A stretch of 64,000 nucleotides of DNA from Euptelea pleiosperma (GCA_035048495.1 CM068549.1:5129822-5193821), one strand, 5' to 3'; shown: positions 1 to 11,462, counted from the first letter of the stretch. Translations and numbers: made by a program. Notes: a model not told the origin generated them from the letters alone.

Positions 1-17
1 AGTAGTTGAAATCTAAC

Positions 18-22
18 CATCC
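18..22. repeat. Target site duplication CATCC, left copy of element A
   Basis: CATCC lies directly before the TG that starts the left LTR of element A. The same five bases follow the far end of the right LTR at 34618-34622. A 5-bp duplication is usual for LTR element integration, and it ties together two ends 34.6 kb apart. Confidence 0.8.
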
Positions 23-862
23 TGAAGTTTCACCGGTCCGTTCTCTTTAACTCAATATACCTAGAAGAGGGGGTTGATTAGGTATTTAAAATTAATTATA
101 TCTATACAGTTTTACTGGATGATGGTAAGGGAATAAAATCGCATGTCTTAGTTGTTTGATAAAAGATTATCACAACCAACTCAAATCAAATATACATCCG
201 TGGTATATTGTCTTTTTGTCATTTGATCTAATTAAGATAGATTGCGGAATACAAACAAACAATCACACATGACAAGAGATTTTTACGTGGAAACCTTAGC
301 TAAGGAAAAACCACGGGACTACGTCCAGACGGAAAGTATCACTAACTGAAAAGTTAAACGAAACAAAGGTTACCTACGCAGCACCGTTGCAAATACAACT
401 TCCAACCTTAGCCAAAGCCAGTAGCCAATGCGTTAACGTCCTCTGAATCAACGCTACAAATCCACGCGCGCCCTTCTAGCCAAGAAGCCTTATCCGCTTA
501 TTCAGTTTGGTACACCCCAAACCTACCGTCGATCAGCTCCTCTGATCTTAATTCTCAACACTCCCGCCTTCGTAGAAGGTGAAGGATTCAGTACACCCTG
601 AACCCTAAGTTGCTCAAATGATGTTGAGTCACACTAGTATACTCAAGTTACTAAGTCGAATATAGAAGTTGAAGACCTAAGCTGAGGAAATGATCAAGCT
701 CTTGGCTTTGATCAAGAAGAGAATAAGCTCACAAGATGTGAATGGAAAACAAGCTTTTTGCTCTTCGAATGGACACTCTAATAAATATAACATTTACTTC
801 TCTCTCTTGAAGATTAACTCACTCTGTGTCTCTGTATGTATTTAGAGAAGACATAGAAGGGT

Positions 863-873
863 TCTATTTATAG
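863..873 (-). promoter_or_regulatory. TATA box in the LTR of element A
   Basis: The minus strand reads CTATAAATAGA, a strong plant TATA match. It lies about 780 bp into the LTR and about 105 bp downstream of the palindrome array, as expected of a U3 promoter. Confidence 0.6.
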
Positions 874-978
874 AATTCCAAGACCCTGAGTCATGTGGAA
901 CATGGGATAATGGAACCAAGAATTTCGGATCTGAGAAAAACCAATTCTGTTCAAGGTCCAAGCGATTGTACACTTGGT

Positions 979-1316
979 CCAATTGATTGGGCCATGTCCA
1001 ATCGATTGGGAATAAGTGTCCAATCGATTGGACTCAATAAGATTTTTATTCCGAAGGCACCAATCGATTGCACAAGGTTCTCCAATCGATTTGACTTATA
1101 TAACTTCATTGTCCCGAAGACTCCAATCAATTTCACAGAGTCTCCAATCGATTGTGCTCAGATAGATTTCTATCCCGAAGGTTCCAATCGATTTCACAGA
1201 GTCTCCAATTGATTGTGCTCAAATAAGTTTCTGCCTCGTAGTCTCCAATCGATTACACAGTGTCTCCAATCGATTGGGCTATGTCTAATCGATTAGGGGT
1301 ACATGTTAAATCGATT
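979..1316. repeat. Array of CCAATCGATTGG palindromes in the LTR of A
   Basis: About fourteen matches or near matches to the 12-bp perfect palindrome CCAATCGATTGG lie here. Three are exact: 998-1009, 1020-1031 and 1266-1277. Each contains a CCAAT box on both strands. The array sits in U3 upstream of the TATA box. The same array recurs in the split right LTR and again before the internal reading frame. Confidence 0.8.
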
Positions 1317-1654
1317 GGACTATCCCATTAGTCAATATAATTGACTTAGACTCGGGTCTGTCCAATGACTAAGTTTGACCATTATATTTTGTTCATTTTA
1401 ATCAACTCCTATGGCCACTAAGTCACTTACCTTCCTAATCGAGGGTACACGATCGTTAACTGACAAATCGGCAGTTACTCAGATGACTCTTGTCGTCAAC
1501 CGTCTGATTCTTGCTGTCTCTGTCTTTTAGTCTTCACGTAGTTGGCGAAGTATGCGTACCACGACATCTTTACACTACACTAGTGCTCGTAGGAACGTTT
1601 ACAAGAATGTTTTTATGTCAAACGCAAATTAAATACGAAAATATTCCTTACAAT

Positions 1655-1667
1655 CTCCCCCTTTGGC
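1655..1667 (-). other. Polypurine tract of element A
   Basis: The minus strand reads GCCAAAGGGGGAG, two bases from the LTR start. This is the usual plus-strand primer of SIRE/Maximus-type copia elements. Similar tracts lie upstream on the minus strand (antisense ctccccct at about 1936 and about 1982). Confidence 0.7.
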
Positions 1668-2280
1668 AATTTCGTGACAAAAAATATTTAATCATATAGA
1701 AGGTAAAAAATAGAAAATACAATCCCACCCTCTTACATGATTCACTCACTATCTCACACTCTCTTGGAGATAATCGAACAAATATAGTGTAATGGCTTTT
1801 GATCTGTTCCCTGCACATTCTACTAACAATACATACCATGCAATATCATCGGCAATCAATAACTCATTAAAATGCAGTGAGATTAATTATGCACATCACA
1901 AGTGGAGAAATTGAAAAAAATAATGAAAGTTTTTTCTCCCCCTATCTCATGCATCAACTTATTTTTACCACTATAATTTTCTCTCCCCCTTTTTGTCATA
2001 GATTGACAAAGGTACATAAATATAAGCAAATAACAAACATGCAATGAATATTATCATGAGAAACAAGTGCATATATACATCCATAACCAAATACATACTG
2101 GTTTATACCCTATAACACAAAATAACACAAGCAGAGTATAACCATACACAATTTGAGTTTATAGGTGTACAATAATAACAAAAGTAAAAACACCCGAAAA
2201 CTCTCAAGATGTCTCTCTCTGGGAGTCTATGTAGATGGTCCAGTACTATCATGCTGATCAGGGCCATGAGCTGGTGGATG

Positions 2281-2285
2281 TTGTC
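2281..2285. repeat. Target site duplication TTGTC (left) of LTR-1
   Basis: TTGTC here and at 4945-4949 flank the solo LTR exactly. The sequence continues as interior of element A on both sides. Confidence 0.85.
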
Positions 2286-3269
2286 TGATATTCGCTCAAA
2301 AGTGCTTATTTTAAGTAATTATCCTTTTAGCGTTATTGCATTCTCCTACGTAAAATGCTCTATTTATCTACTTTTCTACGTAAGAGTCTCTTCTGTTGCG
2401 TAGAACACACTTTTCTGGACGAAATGGTATATTTGCATGCATTAAACGCATTTCTGGAAGTCTAGACATTAAGTCGTTCTGATAAAGTCTCATTACGCGC
2501 TTCTTCTGTCGCAGGAAACCCCGATGGGACAATTCTCGAGACTTATGGGCCCCACGATCAACCACAGAAGCCTAATATCAAAGCTTGAAGAGCCACAAGC
2601 TATGATTAGAAGATATGGGCTGAATAAGAGGACCAAAAAGTCGGCCCAAAGAACGAAGAGAGCAGGAGAGCCAATGACCAAGAGACGGACCAAAGCGTTT
2701 AAAGCCACATGAGTCAGCAAGGAATGATGGTCTACTCTACTAGAGAAGTGTGAGGATGGTCACAGTGAAGACCAGGGTTCCAGACCCTCTGCCAATACTT
2801 TTATCTCTATTTTCTGATATTTTCTCTCTCCTCCCCCTAATTTTCGATCTCATCTCTCCTTATTCTCTCTCTCTTCATCTCTCGGTCCTCGGATCTACTG
2901 ACTTAACCCCAGAACTCTTGCCCGTTGGCTCTGGCCCATCTCCATAAGCTATCGGACCGTTGGATCTTCCATCGGACCGTTGGATCGTCCATCAGATCGT
3001 CGGATCTCTCTAAATCCGTCGGCCTGCCAATCTGGATCCTGATCAAGTCATCTTCAGTCTGACCATCAGATTGTCTGTCACATCATCTTGTGAGACGATG
3101 GACATCATCCATCCATATGGGCCAGTAGCCGGGCCCATCATCATCGACCCGCTGTCCGACCATTTAGTGGACCCCGTGAATTTCAAAATAATTTCAATTA
3201 AATTTTTAAAAAAAGGGGGGGTCCACTAAATGGGGAAATTCCCCAAAGAAAAGTAGGGTTTTACTAAAA

Positions 3270-3288
<19 letters not shown>

Positions 3289-3350
<62 letters not shown>

Positions 3351-3357
3351 TCTTATT
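3289..3357. repeat. (TA)n microsatellite
   Basis: About 34 uninterrupted TA units follow a short A run inside LTR-1. Translation across it gives a meaningless Tyr-Ile repeat. Confidence 0.95.
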
Positions 3358-3531
3358 TTTTTTATTTTCGAAAAATACCCTATTTCCATTAAAGGAAATA
3401 GGGAAGCTTTTTAAGGGGAAGAGAAGGGTTCGTTGGAACCCTAATCCCTCTCCCCCCTCTCTCTTCTTTCTTCTCTTTTCTCCTTCTTCCTCCTCGCCAT
3501 CGTCTTCTCCGGCGAGCTGGTGGAGCTCTGC

Positions 3532-3544
3532 CTCCTCTTCTTCT

Positions 3545-3579
<35 letters not shown>

Positions 3580-3590
3580 TTGCTTTCGTC
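3532..3590. repeat. (CTT)n tract in LTR-1
   Basis: A CTT/TTC trinucleotide run occurs just before the first hairpin of the LTR. Related tracts lie at 6560-6585, 14761-14820 and 26840-26885 in other copies of this LTR family. The antisense poly-Glu and sense poly-Phe frames come from it. Confidence 0.9.
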
Positions 3591-4949
3591 GCCGGAGTTG
3601 CAGAACTCCAGCGGACTGCAACTCATCCTCCACCGTTTTTTCCTTCTCTTTCTTTTCTTCTTCAACCACTTGAATCAGCACCGCCTGGGTGCTCCTTGGA
3701 CTGACCGCCCAAACCGCTGCTGCCTCTCCCTGCCTTGCCGATCTGTAACACCATTACTGGAGTTGCAAAACCTGCAACTCCGGCCGTCACCTTCCAATCA
3801 CAAACCCGAATTAGCATCTCCACGATCTCTCCTCTACGCGCCTCTCCAAACTTATGCCTTCTCCCTTCTCGCCACACCTTCACAGTGTCGATCTCTACGA
3901 TCTGTAGCAAACCAGATCGTCTCCTCCAACCGGTTTTCCAACCTGCAATCTCCGTTCAACTCTACAGATCAACACACCTTTGCTGCTGGTGTAGCCTTGC
4001 AGGTGCAGCGCCCATCCTTCATCATTCACGGTGTGAACTAGCAGGCCGTCCTCTCAAGCACGCCTCCATCTTCACGAACTAGCAGGTGGCTCATCCACTC
4101 GTTCGTCCTCTTCATCTCTCCCAGTGCCGGCAAAGACACAGCCCGAACTCCCCACAACGGTTGCCCACAGTGCACTTCTCAATGAGGATTAGCTCCTCCA
4201 AACCTTGTTGCATGTACAACCCTCAAAGTACTCCATAACCTGCACACCAACAGCGGGTTCATCTCATAACTCACGCACCACATGGTTTCCTCCACCATGC
4301 ACACCGGTGATGCACTTACCATTGCTGCACCTCCTTCTCGGACTCACCTTGCAAGCCACGATGAACCTCAATGCAAACACTTGGCCGAACCAGGGAGCAT
4401 CCTTTCATCCATGCCTATGGCCGACCACATCAATGGCCGACCACATCAATGGCCGAATCAACACCTCCGGTAAGAAGTCCACGGTTAGACCTCTATCCCT
4501 TCTATTCTCTCTCTTCTTCTACTTTCTATCTCTAGATCTCTCTAGGTCTTAATTTCTATCTTTAGGCATCATACTTATCCTCTCTCACTCTAGACTCCAC
4601 ATTCTCTCTCTAGAATTCCCTACTTTCTCTCTCTACTTAGCTTTCATCTCTCTTCTCTCTCTCTCTAATTCAATTTTACTGCTTTCTAGATTAATTGTTT
4701 CATGTTTGAGTTGTAAGTCACATTTGAATTCATGAAATAAAGTTCATTTTGATTCAAGATCGATAAATTCCTGTTATTTTATGTTCCTTATTGCGCTAAT
4801 CCGACTAATCTCGAGTGCGGATCGACATCCGACACGAGCCACTATGCAAAATTGCTTATTTTACAAGTTAAATGTCTCGGATAATTAAAAATGTGTTGAT
4901 TCTAGGGTTTCTGTAACCAACGACGCGAAAAAATCCTACTTTCATTGTC

Positions 4950-5399
4950 CAAATCCCATCATGGTGACTGATACTCCATGTAACGCCGCATATCATATAT
5001 GGAGCCCGTCATTCTCTCGTCCCTCCTATAAACGACAAATGCTTTGTGCCGTCCGCTCCTCATGTGCTGTGAGATGCTAGTCGAATCCCACCATCTGATG
5101 ATGAAGAGACTCAAAGGAGTAAGGGGCAGGCATCTCAAGAGGTTGAACAAAGGATGGCTGTGGCTCTGGAGGATGCATCTCAGTATCTGGCTGCTGACCC
5201 CCTGGCTCGGTATCATCCCCCAAGTCCTCATCGAAAATATCGTCAAAGTGTGGAGGTACATCTGTCACTCTCCGAACCTGAGACATACTCTTCTTGATAG
5301 TCGAAGGCCCAATAGGCCCCATGGGAGAGCACACCTCCTCAGTAGCTCGAATAGGCACATTTAGATGAAGTAAGATAGAGCTCACCAGTAGAGGGAAAG
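4950..5399 (-). pseudogene. C-terminal part of the Transposase_32-like frame of element A
   Basis: The minus-strand frame 5385-5077 joins in phase to the frame ending at 10615 once the LTR complex and one target duplication are removed. It is rich in Asp, Glu, Pro and Gln, with a stretch like the C-terminal part of plant Transposase_32 proteins. A second frame (5261-4959) carries the continuation, so a frameshift lies around 5080-5200. The LTR-1 insertion cuts the segment at 4950. The role of this protein family is unknown. Confidence is moderate because the tail is low-complexity. Confidence 0.5.
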
Positions 5400-6452
5400 T
5401 GATATTCGCTTAAAAGTGCATATTTTTCACTGTTATCTTCTAAGCGTTTTCACACTCTCCTACGTTAAAATGCTCTATTTATCTACTTTTCTATGTAAGA
5501 GTCTCTTTTATTGCGTAGAACACACTTTTCTGGACGAAATAGTATATTTGCATGCATTAAACACATTTTTGGAAGTCTAGACATTGAGTCATTCTGATAA
5601 AGTCTCATTACGCGCTTCTCCTGTCGCAGGAAACTCCGATGGGACAATTCTCGAGACTTGCAAGCCCACATCGATCAGGGAAGCCCATTATCAAAGCTTA
5701 AAGAGCCCACATGCTATGACTAGAAGATATGGGCCAAATATGGGCTGAATAAGAGGACCAAAAAGCCGGCCCAAAAAATAAAAAGAGTAGGAGAGTCAAT
5801 GACCAAGAGACGGACCAAACCGTTTAAAGCCACATGAGTCAGCAATGAATGATAGTCAACTCTATTGGAGAAGCGTGAGGATGGTCACAGTGAAGACCAG
5901 GGTTCCAGACCCTCTGCCAATACTTTTATCTCAATTTTCTAATATTTTCTCTCTCATCTCTCCTTATTCTCTCTCTCTCTTCATCTCTCGGTCCTCGAAT
6001 CTACTGACCTAACCCCAGAACTCCTGCCCATTGGCTCTGTCTCATCTCCCTTAGCTTTCTAACCGTTGGATCTTCAATCGGACCATTGGATCTTCCACCA
6101 GACTGTTGGATCTCTCTTGATCCGTCGATCTACCAATCTGGGTCCCAATCAAGTCACCATCCATCCGATCGCCATCAGATTGTCTGTCACATCATCTTGT
6201 GAGACGATGGACATCATCAATCCATGTGGGCCAGTAGCCGGGCTCGTCATCATCGACCCGCTGTCTAACCATTTAGTGGACCCCGTGAATTTCAAAATAA
6301 TTTAAATTAAATTTTAAAAAAAGGGGGGTCCACTAAATGGGGAAATTCCCTAAAGAAAAGTAAGGTTTTACTTATATAAAAAAAAAAAAAAAAAATTTAA
6401 TATTTTTTATTTCCTAAAATTCCTAATTTCCATTAATGGAAATTAGGAGCTT

Positions 6453-6460
6453 ATATAAAG
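6453..6460 (+). promoter_or_regulatory. TATA box of LTR-2
   Basis: TATATAAAG is followed about 20 bp later by an AACCCTAA box. LTR-3 and LTR-4 have a degraded TTTAAAAGG at the same place, so LTR-2 shows the better-preserved form. Confidence 0.55.
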
Positions 6461-6589
6461 GGGGAAGGAGGGGGACGAACCCTAATTTTCCTAACCCCAT
6501 CTCCTCCTCTCCTTCCCCCCTTTCTCCTATCCTTCTTCCCCCCATCTTCCCCTTTCTTCTTTTCTTCTTCTTCTTCTTCTTCATTTATC

Positions 6590-6613
6590 GGCCGGAGTTG
6601 CAGAACTCCGGCC
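6590..6613. repeat. Hairpin GGCCGGAGTT/AACTCCGGCC, class 1
   Basis: A perfect 10-bp stem with loop GCAG lies about 130 bp downstream of the TATA box. The identical hairpin occurs at 14826-14849 and 26892-26915. Confidence 0.8.
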
Positions 6614-7601
6614 CCTAGTCTTCTTCTCTTCTTCTTCTTCTCTTCTGCTTCTTCTCTGCCTGCAGCATCGTCTGCGACAATGCCACAAGCACAGGCCGTG
6701 CTCACCTCCCTACTCCTGCCACTTCTCTCCACCACACTATGCATCACCACCGTCTTCTCTTCTTCTCCTACGGACTAGTTCGCCCCATGCTCCACCACCC
6801 CTTGCTGCTGCAACCACCATGGAAGCTCCTGGCCTTCCTCCTCGCAGCAACCAGCCACCACAGCTCCGTTGCTCATCAACGCAGCACTCACCTGCGTGCT
6901 GCGACGCAGCACCACCTGCAAAACTTGCAACACCGCTTCCTCCTCTCTCCTCCCGCTGCTACCACTGCCTCCTCTCTGCCTCTGCGATCTCCACCTCCGC
7001 CTGAACCAGCACGCTCCATCTCTGCAACTTGCTCCGACTTCGCCTCCGCCTGCACCTGTGAACTCCGCTCAGCCCCCTTCAAGGACGTCTCCTCCTTTCC
7101 ACGTGAAACACCTCACCTGCTCGTGCTCATCACCGTTGCACCTCCTACAACTTCACGGTCTGAGATCTGGACCTGGGATGGTCCACCACCGTTTCTCCAC
7201 CAGCTCCTCCTTGCTAGATCCGCCCCTCACATCCAAACGATGCTGCACTGCACCTAGAAACCCAACTACCTCTCCTATTCATGGATCTATACCAGACAGG
7301 ATCTCTCCCGTGCGCACCGTCTTTATTCTGCAACCTGCAACGCTGGAAGTCCAGCAACGTTCTGTTGCTCACCTTTCACGGCAACAAATCCTCCAAGATC
7401 TGTCATCGTGGACTCTCCCCTGTTGTGTACATCCACCTGCAAGTGCGTTCCTACCTGGCAGCGGATCAAGCCACCACCGTGGTTCTCCCTCACTTGTTGC
7501 AGTGCATCAAGCCACCACCGTGGTTCTCCTTCACTTGTTGCTACCTGGCAGCGCATCAACCTTCTCGATCTTGCACCATCATCGTCTGATCTCCTCTTGC
7601 G

Positions 7602-8363
7602 TGCAACTCCGGCGACCAAACTTGGCTGCCCATTGCTCCCACACGTCTCCTTGCACGTGAGGCTGACCATGCGAGCCCCAAAATGGAGCACCTCTACGCA
7701 CCCTCCATGCAATCCTTTCTTAGACTGGGTACACTCCTCCATACCATGGATCTACATTCCAGTAAGTGTTTTGAGGTAATCTTCTCTCCTCTTTAATTTC
7801 CTAATTTCTGTCTCTAGAAATGTGTTCTCTCTCTAGGGTTCATGTTTTACCCCCAGGCTGATCGCCTTTTTGCACCACCGACTCCATTCGGTGAATGCAA
7901 GAGAGTGAGTTTTTCTCTCACCTCTACCTTGTCGGCCGGTAAATGACCGAGGTGTGAAAAATCTCTCTCTACCTTCTTCCTCTCTCTCTAAAAGTTCTCT
8001 TTACATGCTTTCTTACATGCTTTCTAGAATAGATTTACCGCTTTATTTATTTGTCATTTATTTCATGTAAGCAACAGTTTAATTAATGCAATTTGATTTT
8101 GATGATTTTAATATTTTCTGGATCTCTTGGATGTGTTTTTAATCTCGACTCACCATTCTCATCCTTCCACGTTTCTCTTGTATATTATCTGTCATTTTAT
8201 GTTCTTATTCGCGCTAATCTGACTAATCCCGAGTGTGGATCGACATCCGACACGAATCCCTATACAAAAGTTCATATTTTGCATGATTAAAATTCGGATC
8301 AAATTACAAATGTGTTGAAGTAAGGGTTTCCGTAACCAACGATGCGGAACCACCTACTTCCGT
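7602..8363 (+). repeat. Direct duplicate, copy 1 (matches 9852-10614)
   Basis: This 762-bp 3' LTR piece recurs with few differences at 9852-10614, on the other side of the inverted piece. Both start inside the TGCAACTCCGG hairpin arm. Confidence 0.85.
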
Positions 8364-9851
8364 GTCGTTGGTTACGGAAACCCTAATCTCAATAATATTT
8401 GTAATTTGATCCGATTATCCTGCAAAATTTAGAACTTCTTGCATAGTGGGAAGTGTCGAATGTCGATCCGCATTCGGGATTAGTTCGTGCAAATTAGGGA
8501 CATAAAATGACATAAATTTTTTTGTTGGTTTAAAATTGGTGGAGAGATGATAAAGATGGGATGGATTAAATCCTCATTGAATATTTTTTTTTATTTCTTT
8601 TAAAACTATTGATATCCTATAAATTATGAAATAAACTAATACAAAGAATTTGAATGAAGAACATTAAAGAAAATCCATCAAAGTGAATGAAATTTATTTA
8701 GTTCAAAGAAGCCTTACAATGCTTTAAACGAAATGTCAAACTAATACTGAAAATTTGAAATAACTAAAAATTATCCTAGAGAGAGAAAGAGAGGAAAATT
8801 ATCAATAACCACAAAAAAGACTAGAGAGATAAACTAAGATACTAGAGAGAGAAGGGGAGGATTATCTCACCATGACGGATGGATGGACGGCAACATGCAT
8901 GAAAGAATTGTGGACTGCCGGTGCACTTGGAAGGAGTTGCAGGTTGTATACCCGAACGGTTGGGTGTTTGCAGGGCGTGAAGGGAGATCAGCCAGCCACT
9001 AGACGAGGTGAATCTGTGTGGAAGGCACTGCTAGACGTGGTATGGAGATGCTATTTTAACCCACAGTAGCACATGCCACCAGTGATGCTATCAATGGAGG
9101 TTGAAGGGTGGATGGCAGCGAGGAAAAAAATGGTGATCAGTCCGTTAAGAGGGAAGCACAATCTGGTTTCTAGCCGGAGTTGCAGCGGTGTGGTGGAGTG
9201 GATGATGAAGAGCAACACCTCTTTGAAGATGGGGCGTTGACGGCTGAACCTCCAATGGAGGCTAGTGGCTTTAGCGATCTGGGTTTGGCGTTCACAATTG
9301 TGAAGCCATGAAATGGTGGATGATAGAGCAGGTTGACGGTGATGGAGATGAAGGACGTGGAGGAGATGACTAGTGGTGGCGGTTTCGTGAGATGATGAAG
9401 AAGAAGACGAGAAGGGTGAGGGAAAAACCTGGAGATTGGAGTGAGGACGGCTTGGAGAATGAAAGTTGATGGATGGTGGCTGGGCTGATGAAGATTGAGG
9501 AACGGCTGGTGATCCTTTTCGCCTGTCTTAATGGTGCTTGCCGGAGTTGCAGGTTGCAACTCCGGTGATCTTGATATTATTTTCTTTTTCTTTGAGAAAA
9601 CAGTAGAGACGAAAAGGGGAGAGAGGACGGCTTTGGGGCTGTGGTCGGTGGCAGGCGGAGATGGTTTGTTGGTAGTGGTAGAGGCGGACTGGTGCAGGTG
9701 GAGTGGTAGAGGCGGATTGGTTTTCCACAGGAGAGATGGATGAGATGGGCAGCAGGCTCGTGAGGAGCAGTTGATGAAAGGGCGGTGAAGGAGCTCGTGG
9801 GTAGCAAGGTGTTCGAGCAGGAGAGGGGTGGCTGGCGTTGCAGGCCGAAGT
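8364..9851 (-). repeat. Inverted LTR piece inside LTR-2
   Basis: Read on the minus strand this is the 3' part of an Athila-family LTR, from the GC-rich hairpin region to the ACCAACGACA near its end. It lacks the last ~20 bases. It is more diverged from the flanking forward pieces than they are from each other. It contains hairpin CCGGAGTTGCA/TGCAACTCCGG at 9541-9565. A 253-codon minus-strand frame (9170-9931) is low-complexity and spurious. Confidence 0.8.
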
Positions 9852-10614
9852 TGCAACTCCGGCGACCAAACTTGGCTATCCATTGCTACCACGCGTCTCC
9901 TTGCACGTGAGGCTGACCATGCGAGCCCCAAAATGGAGCACCTCTACGCACCCTCCATGCAATCCTTTCTTAGACTGGGTACACTACTCCATACCATGGA
10001 TCTACATTCCAGTAAGTGTTTTGAGGTAATCTTCTCTCCTCTTTAATTTCCTAATTTCTGTCTCTAGAAATGTGTTCTCTCTCTAGGGTTCATGTTTTAC
10101 CCCCAGGCTGATCGCCTTTTTGCACCACCGACTCCATTCGGTGAATGCAAGAGGGTGAGTTTTTCTCTCACCTCTACCTTGTCGGCCGGTAAATGACCGA
10201 GGTGTGAAAAATCTCTCTCTACCTTCTTCCTCTCTCTCTAAAAGTTCTCTTTACATGCTTTCTTACATGCTTTTTAGAATAGATTTACGGCTTTATTTAT
10301 TTCTGTCATTTATTTCATGTAAGCAACAGTTTAGTTAATGCAATTTGATTTTGATGATTTTAGTATTTTCTGGATCTCTTGGATGTGTTTTTAATCTCGT
10401 CTCGCCATTCTCATCCTTCCACGTTTCTCTTGTATATTATCTGTCATTTTATGTTCTTATTCGCGCTAATCCGACTAATCCCGAGTGCGGATCGACATCC
10501 GACACGAATCCCTATACAAAAACTCATATTTTGCAGGATTAAAATTTGGATCAAATTACAAATGTGTTGAAGTTAGGGTTTTCGTAACCAACGATGCGGA
10601 ACCACCTACTTTCA
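9852..10614 (+). repeat. Direct duplicate, copy 2, ending LTR-2
   Basis: This nearly repeats 7602-8363 and supplies the intact CTACTTTCA terminus next to the GAAAA flank. Confidence 0.85.
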
Positions 10615-11462
10615 GAAAAGGAGACACGGATGGTTAGCCAACTGGCTACCCGCTCTAACCATAGCTCTAAAAATGAACCTCGGAAGGTCAATGACAAATC
10701 TAGTACCAAGATGGTAAAGAAGCTGAAGACAATCAATGTTCACCTATGCCCCATGGCCAGGTGGATCAATGTTGTACCCACAGATGATGTGCAACAAACG
10801 ATACTCAGGAAGAAGAGATGTAAGAGGATGAATGTACTCCAATCAAATATCTGCCCTATGAGAGTCTCGGTCAAGGTGACTCTAGAAGTCGTCATCTCAC
10901 GTGTCCTAGGGATGAACTCATATGAGGTAGAAGGATGAGGTATGTCCAACAAGGTAGAGATCAGATCAGGTGTAATAGTCAGGTAAGCCCTAGAGACAAA
11001 AGTCTGAAAGGATAGCTCACTCAAGTCATCACACTGAATGGAGTGCATGTTGGCATAAAAAAGTTTAACCAAGATAGGGTAAAGTGGAATGGTCAAGCGA
11101 GTGATAGGAACCCACTCGTGAGATACGAACAACGAATGAACCATAGTACCCAAAATAGTACTAAATTCAACTACTCTCTCAGTAGTGAATTTGCGACCAG
11201 AGAAATGCTCAAAATGTTCTCTAGCGGAATCGGAAATGAACAGGGAGATGGGAGCACTCACCGAAGGAATATCGGTATGACGGGCACAACCCCGAGCTCT
11301 CCTAGGTCCTCTGGATGATTCACTCCGCTCTGAGTGCCGCGACCCACTGAGTCGACCACCCCATTTGACGCGAGATTGAGTCTGTTGAAGCAAGGGTTCT
11401 TCATCAGCACTTTCCTCTTCAGAGACCACAATACCTCTTCTACGACGAGGATTAGTTGCCAT
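10615..11462 (-). pseudogene. Transposase_32-like ('putative plant transposon protein') reading frame of element A
   Basis: The minus-strand frame begins at ATG 11462 with a basic, acidic and Ser/Arg-rich N-terminus of about 90 residues. A conserved block follows, including ITRLTIPLYP, LFYAN and RAYLTITPDLI, and this pattern is typical of the plant Transposase_32 family found in retroelements. The first frame closes at 10740. The conserved reading continues in another frame from about 10820 to 10615, with one further in-frame stop near 10745, so there is a frameshift around 10820. It then joins 5399 across the LTR-2 insertion. The family's biochemical role is unknown. A TATA-like box and palindrome array lie 220-330 bp upstream. 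It is the only coding trace in element A. Confidence 0.65.

Larger units (their letters stand above)
23..1652 (-). repeat. 3' LTR of element A (complete, 1630 bp)
   Basis: On the minus strand it starts TGTAAGGAATATT at 1652 and ends in CA at 23-24. Bases 23 to about 520 match 13109-13600, and about 950-1652 match about 33905-34617, which together form the split 5' LTR. It holds a palindrome array (979-1316) and a TATA box (863-873). The open reading frames seen across it are low-complexity by-products of the repeats. Confidence 0.8.
1653..2285 (-). other. 3' internal segment of element A, mostly non-coding
   Basis: This interior continues leftward from 4950 once the solo LTR is removed. The segment nearest 2285 may hold the degraded tail of the Transposase_32-like frame, rich in Gln, His and Pro codons. 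The rest is AT-rich with purine tracts on the minus strand. No intact gene is seen. Confidence 0.5.
2286..4944 (+). mobile_element. Solo LTR of the Athila-like family (LTR-1)
   Basis: It starts TGATATTCGCTC and ends CTACTTTCA. The flanks TTGTC at 2281-2285 and TTGTC at 4945-4949 are identical, so this is a solo LTR left after recombination between the two LTRs of an insertion in element A. It has the family features: a start block, an AACCCTAA box near 3440, hairpin GGAGTTGCA/TGCAACTCC at 3759-3781, pyrimidine-rich tracts, and the conserved block near 4797-4850. Reading frames of 100-173 codons across it are low-complexity and lack family support. Confidence 0.9.
5400..8363 (+). repeat. LTR-2 forward copy, lacking only the last few bases
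   Basis: It matches the family from the TGATATTCGCTT start to the final block. It stops at CCTACTTCC, where other copies end CTACTTTCA, and passes straight into inverted sequence. It holds TATATAAA at 6453-6460, AACCCTAA near 6480 and a hairpin at 6590-6613. Confidence 0.8.
5400..10614 (+). mobile_element. Rearranged Athila-family LTR complex (LTR-2)
   Basis: It starts TGATATTCGCTT and ends CTACTTTCA, with flanks GAAAG (5395-5399) and GAAAA (10615-10619), a 4/5 target duplication. Three parts are visible: a near-complete forward LTR (5400-8363), an inverted LTR piece (8364-9851), and a forward 3' LTR piece (9852-10614) that nearly repeats 7602-8363. No internal coding region remains. Removing it with one flank restores the reading frame of element A, which supports a single insertion site. 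Confidence 0.8.

Noticed and set aside
979..1316. Possible CRISPR-like array because of regularly recurring short palindromes
   Set aside because: The context is a plant LTR, repeats are 12 bp and degenerate, spacers are uneven and partly homologous between the two LTRs, and no cas-like gene is present.
3226..3681. 151-codon frame with poly-Glu and Tyr-Ile repeats
   Set aside because: Direct translation of the (CTT)n and (TA)n microsatellites.
6869..7660. 263-codon plus-strand open frame
   Set aside because: It lies wholly inside LTR-2, is rich in Ser, Pro, His and Leu with no domain pattern, overlaps other long frames of the same quality, and its equivalents in other LTR copies are not conserved as protein.
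9170..9931. 253-codon minus-strand open frame
   Set aside because: It spans the inverted LTR piece and crosses its breakpoint with forward LTR sequence, so it cannot be an old gene. Composition is low-complexity.
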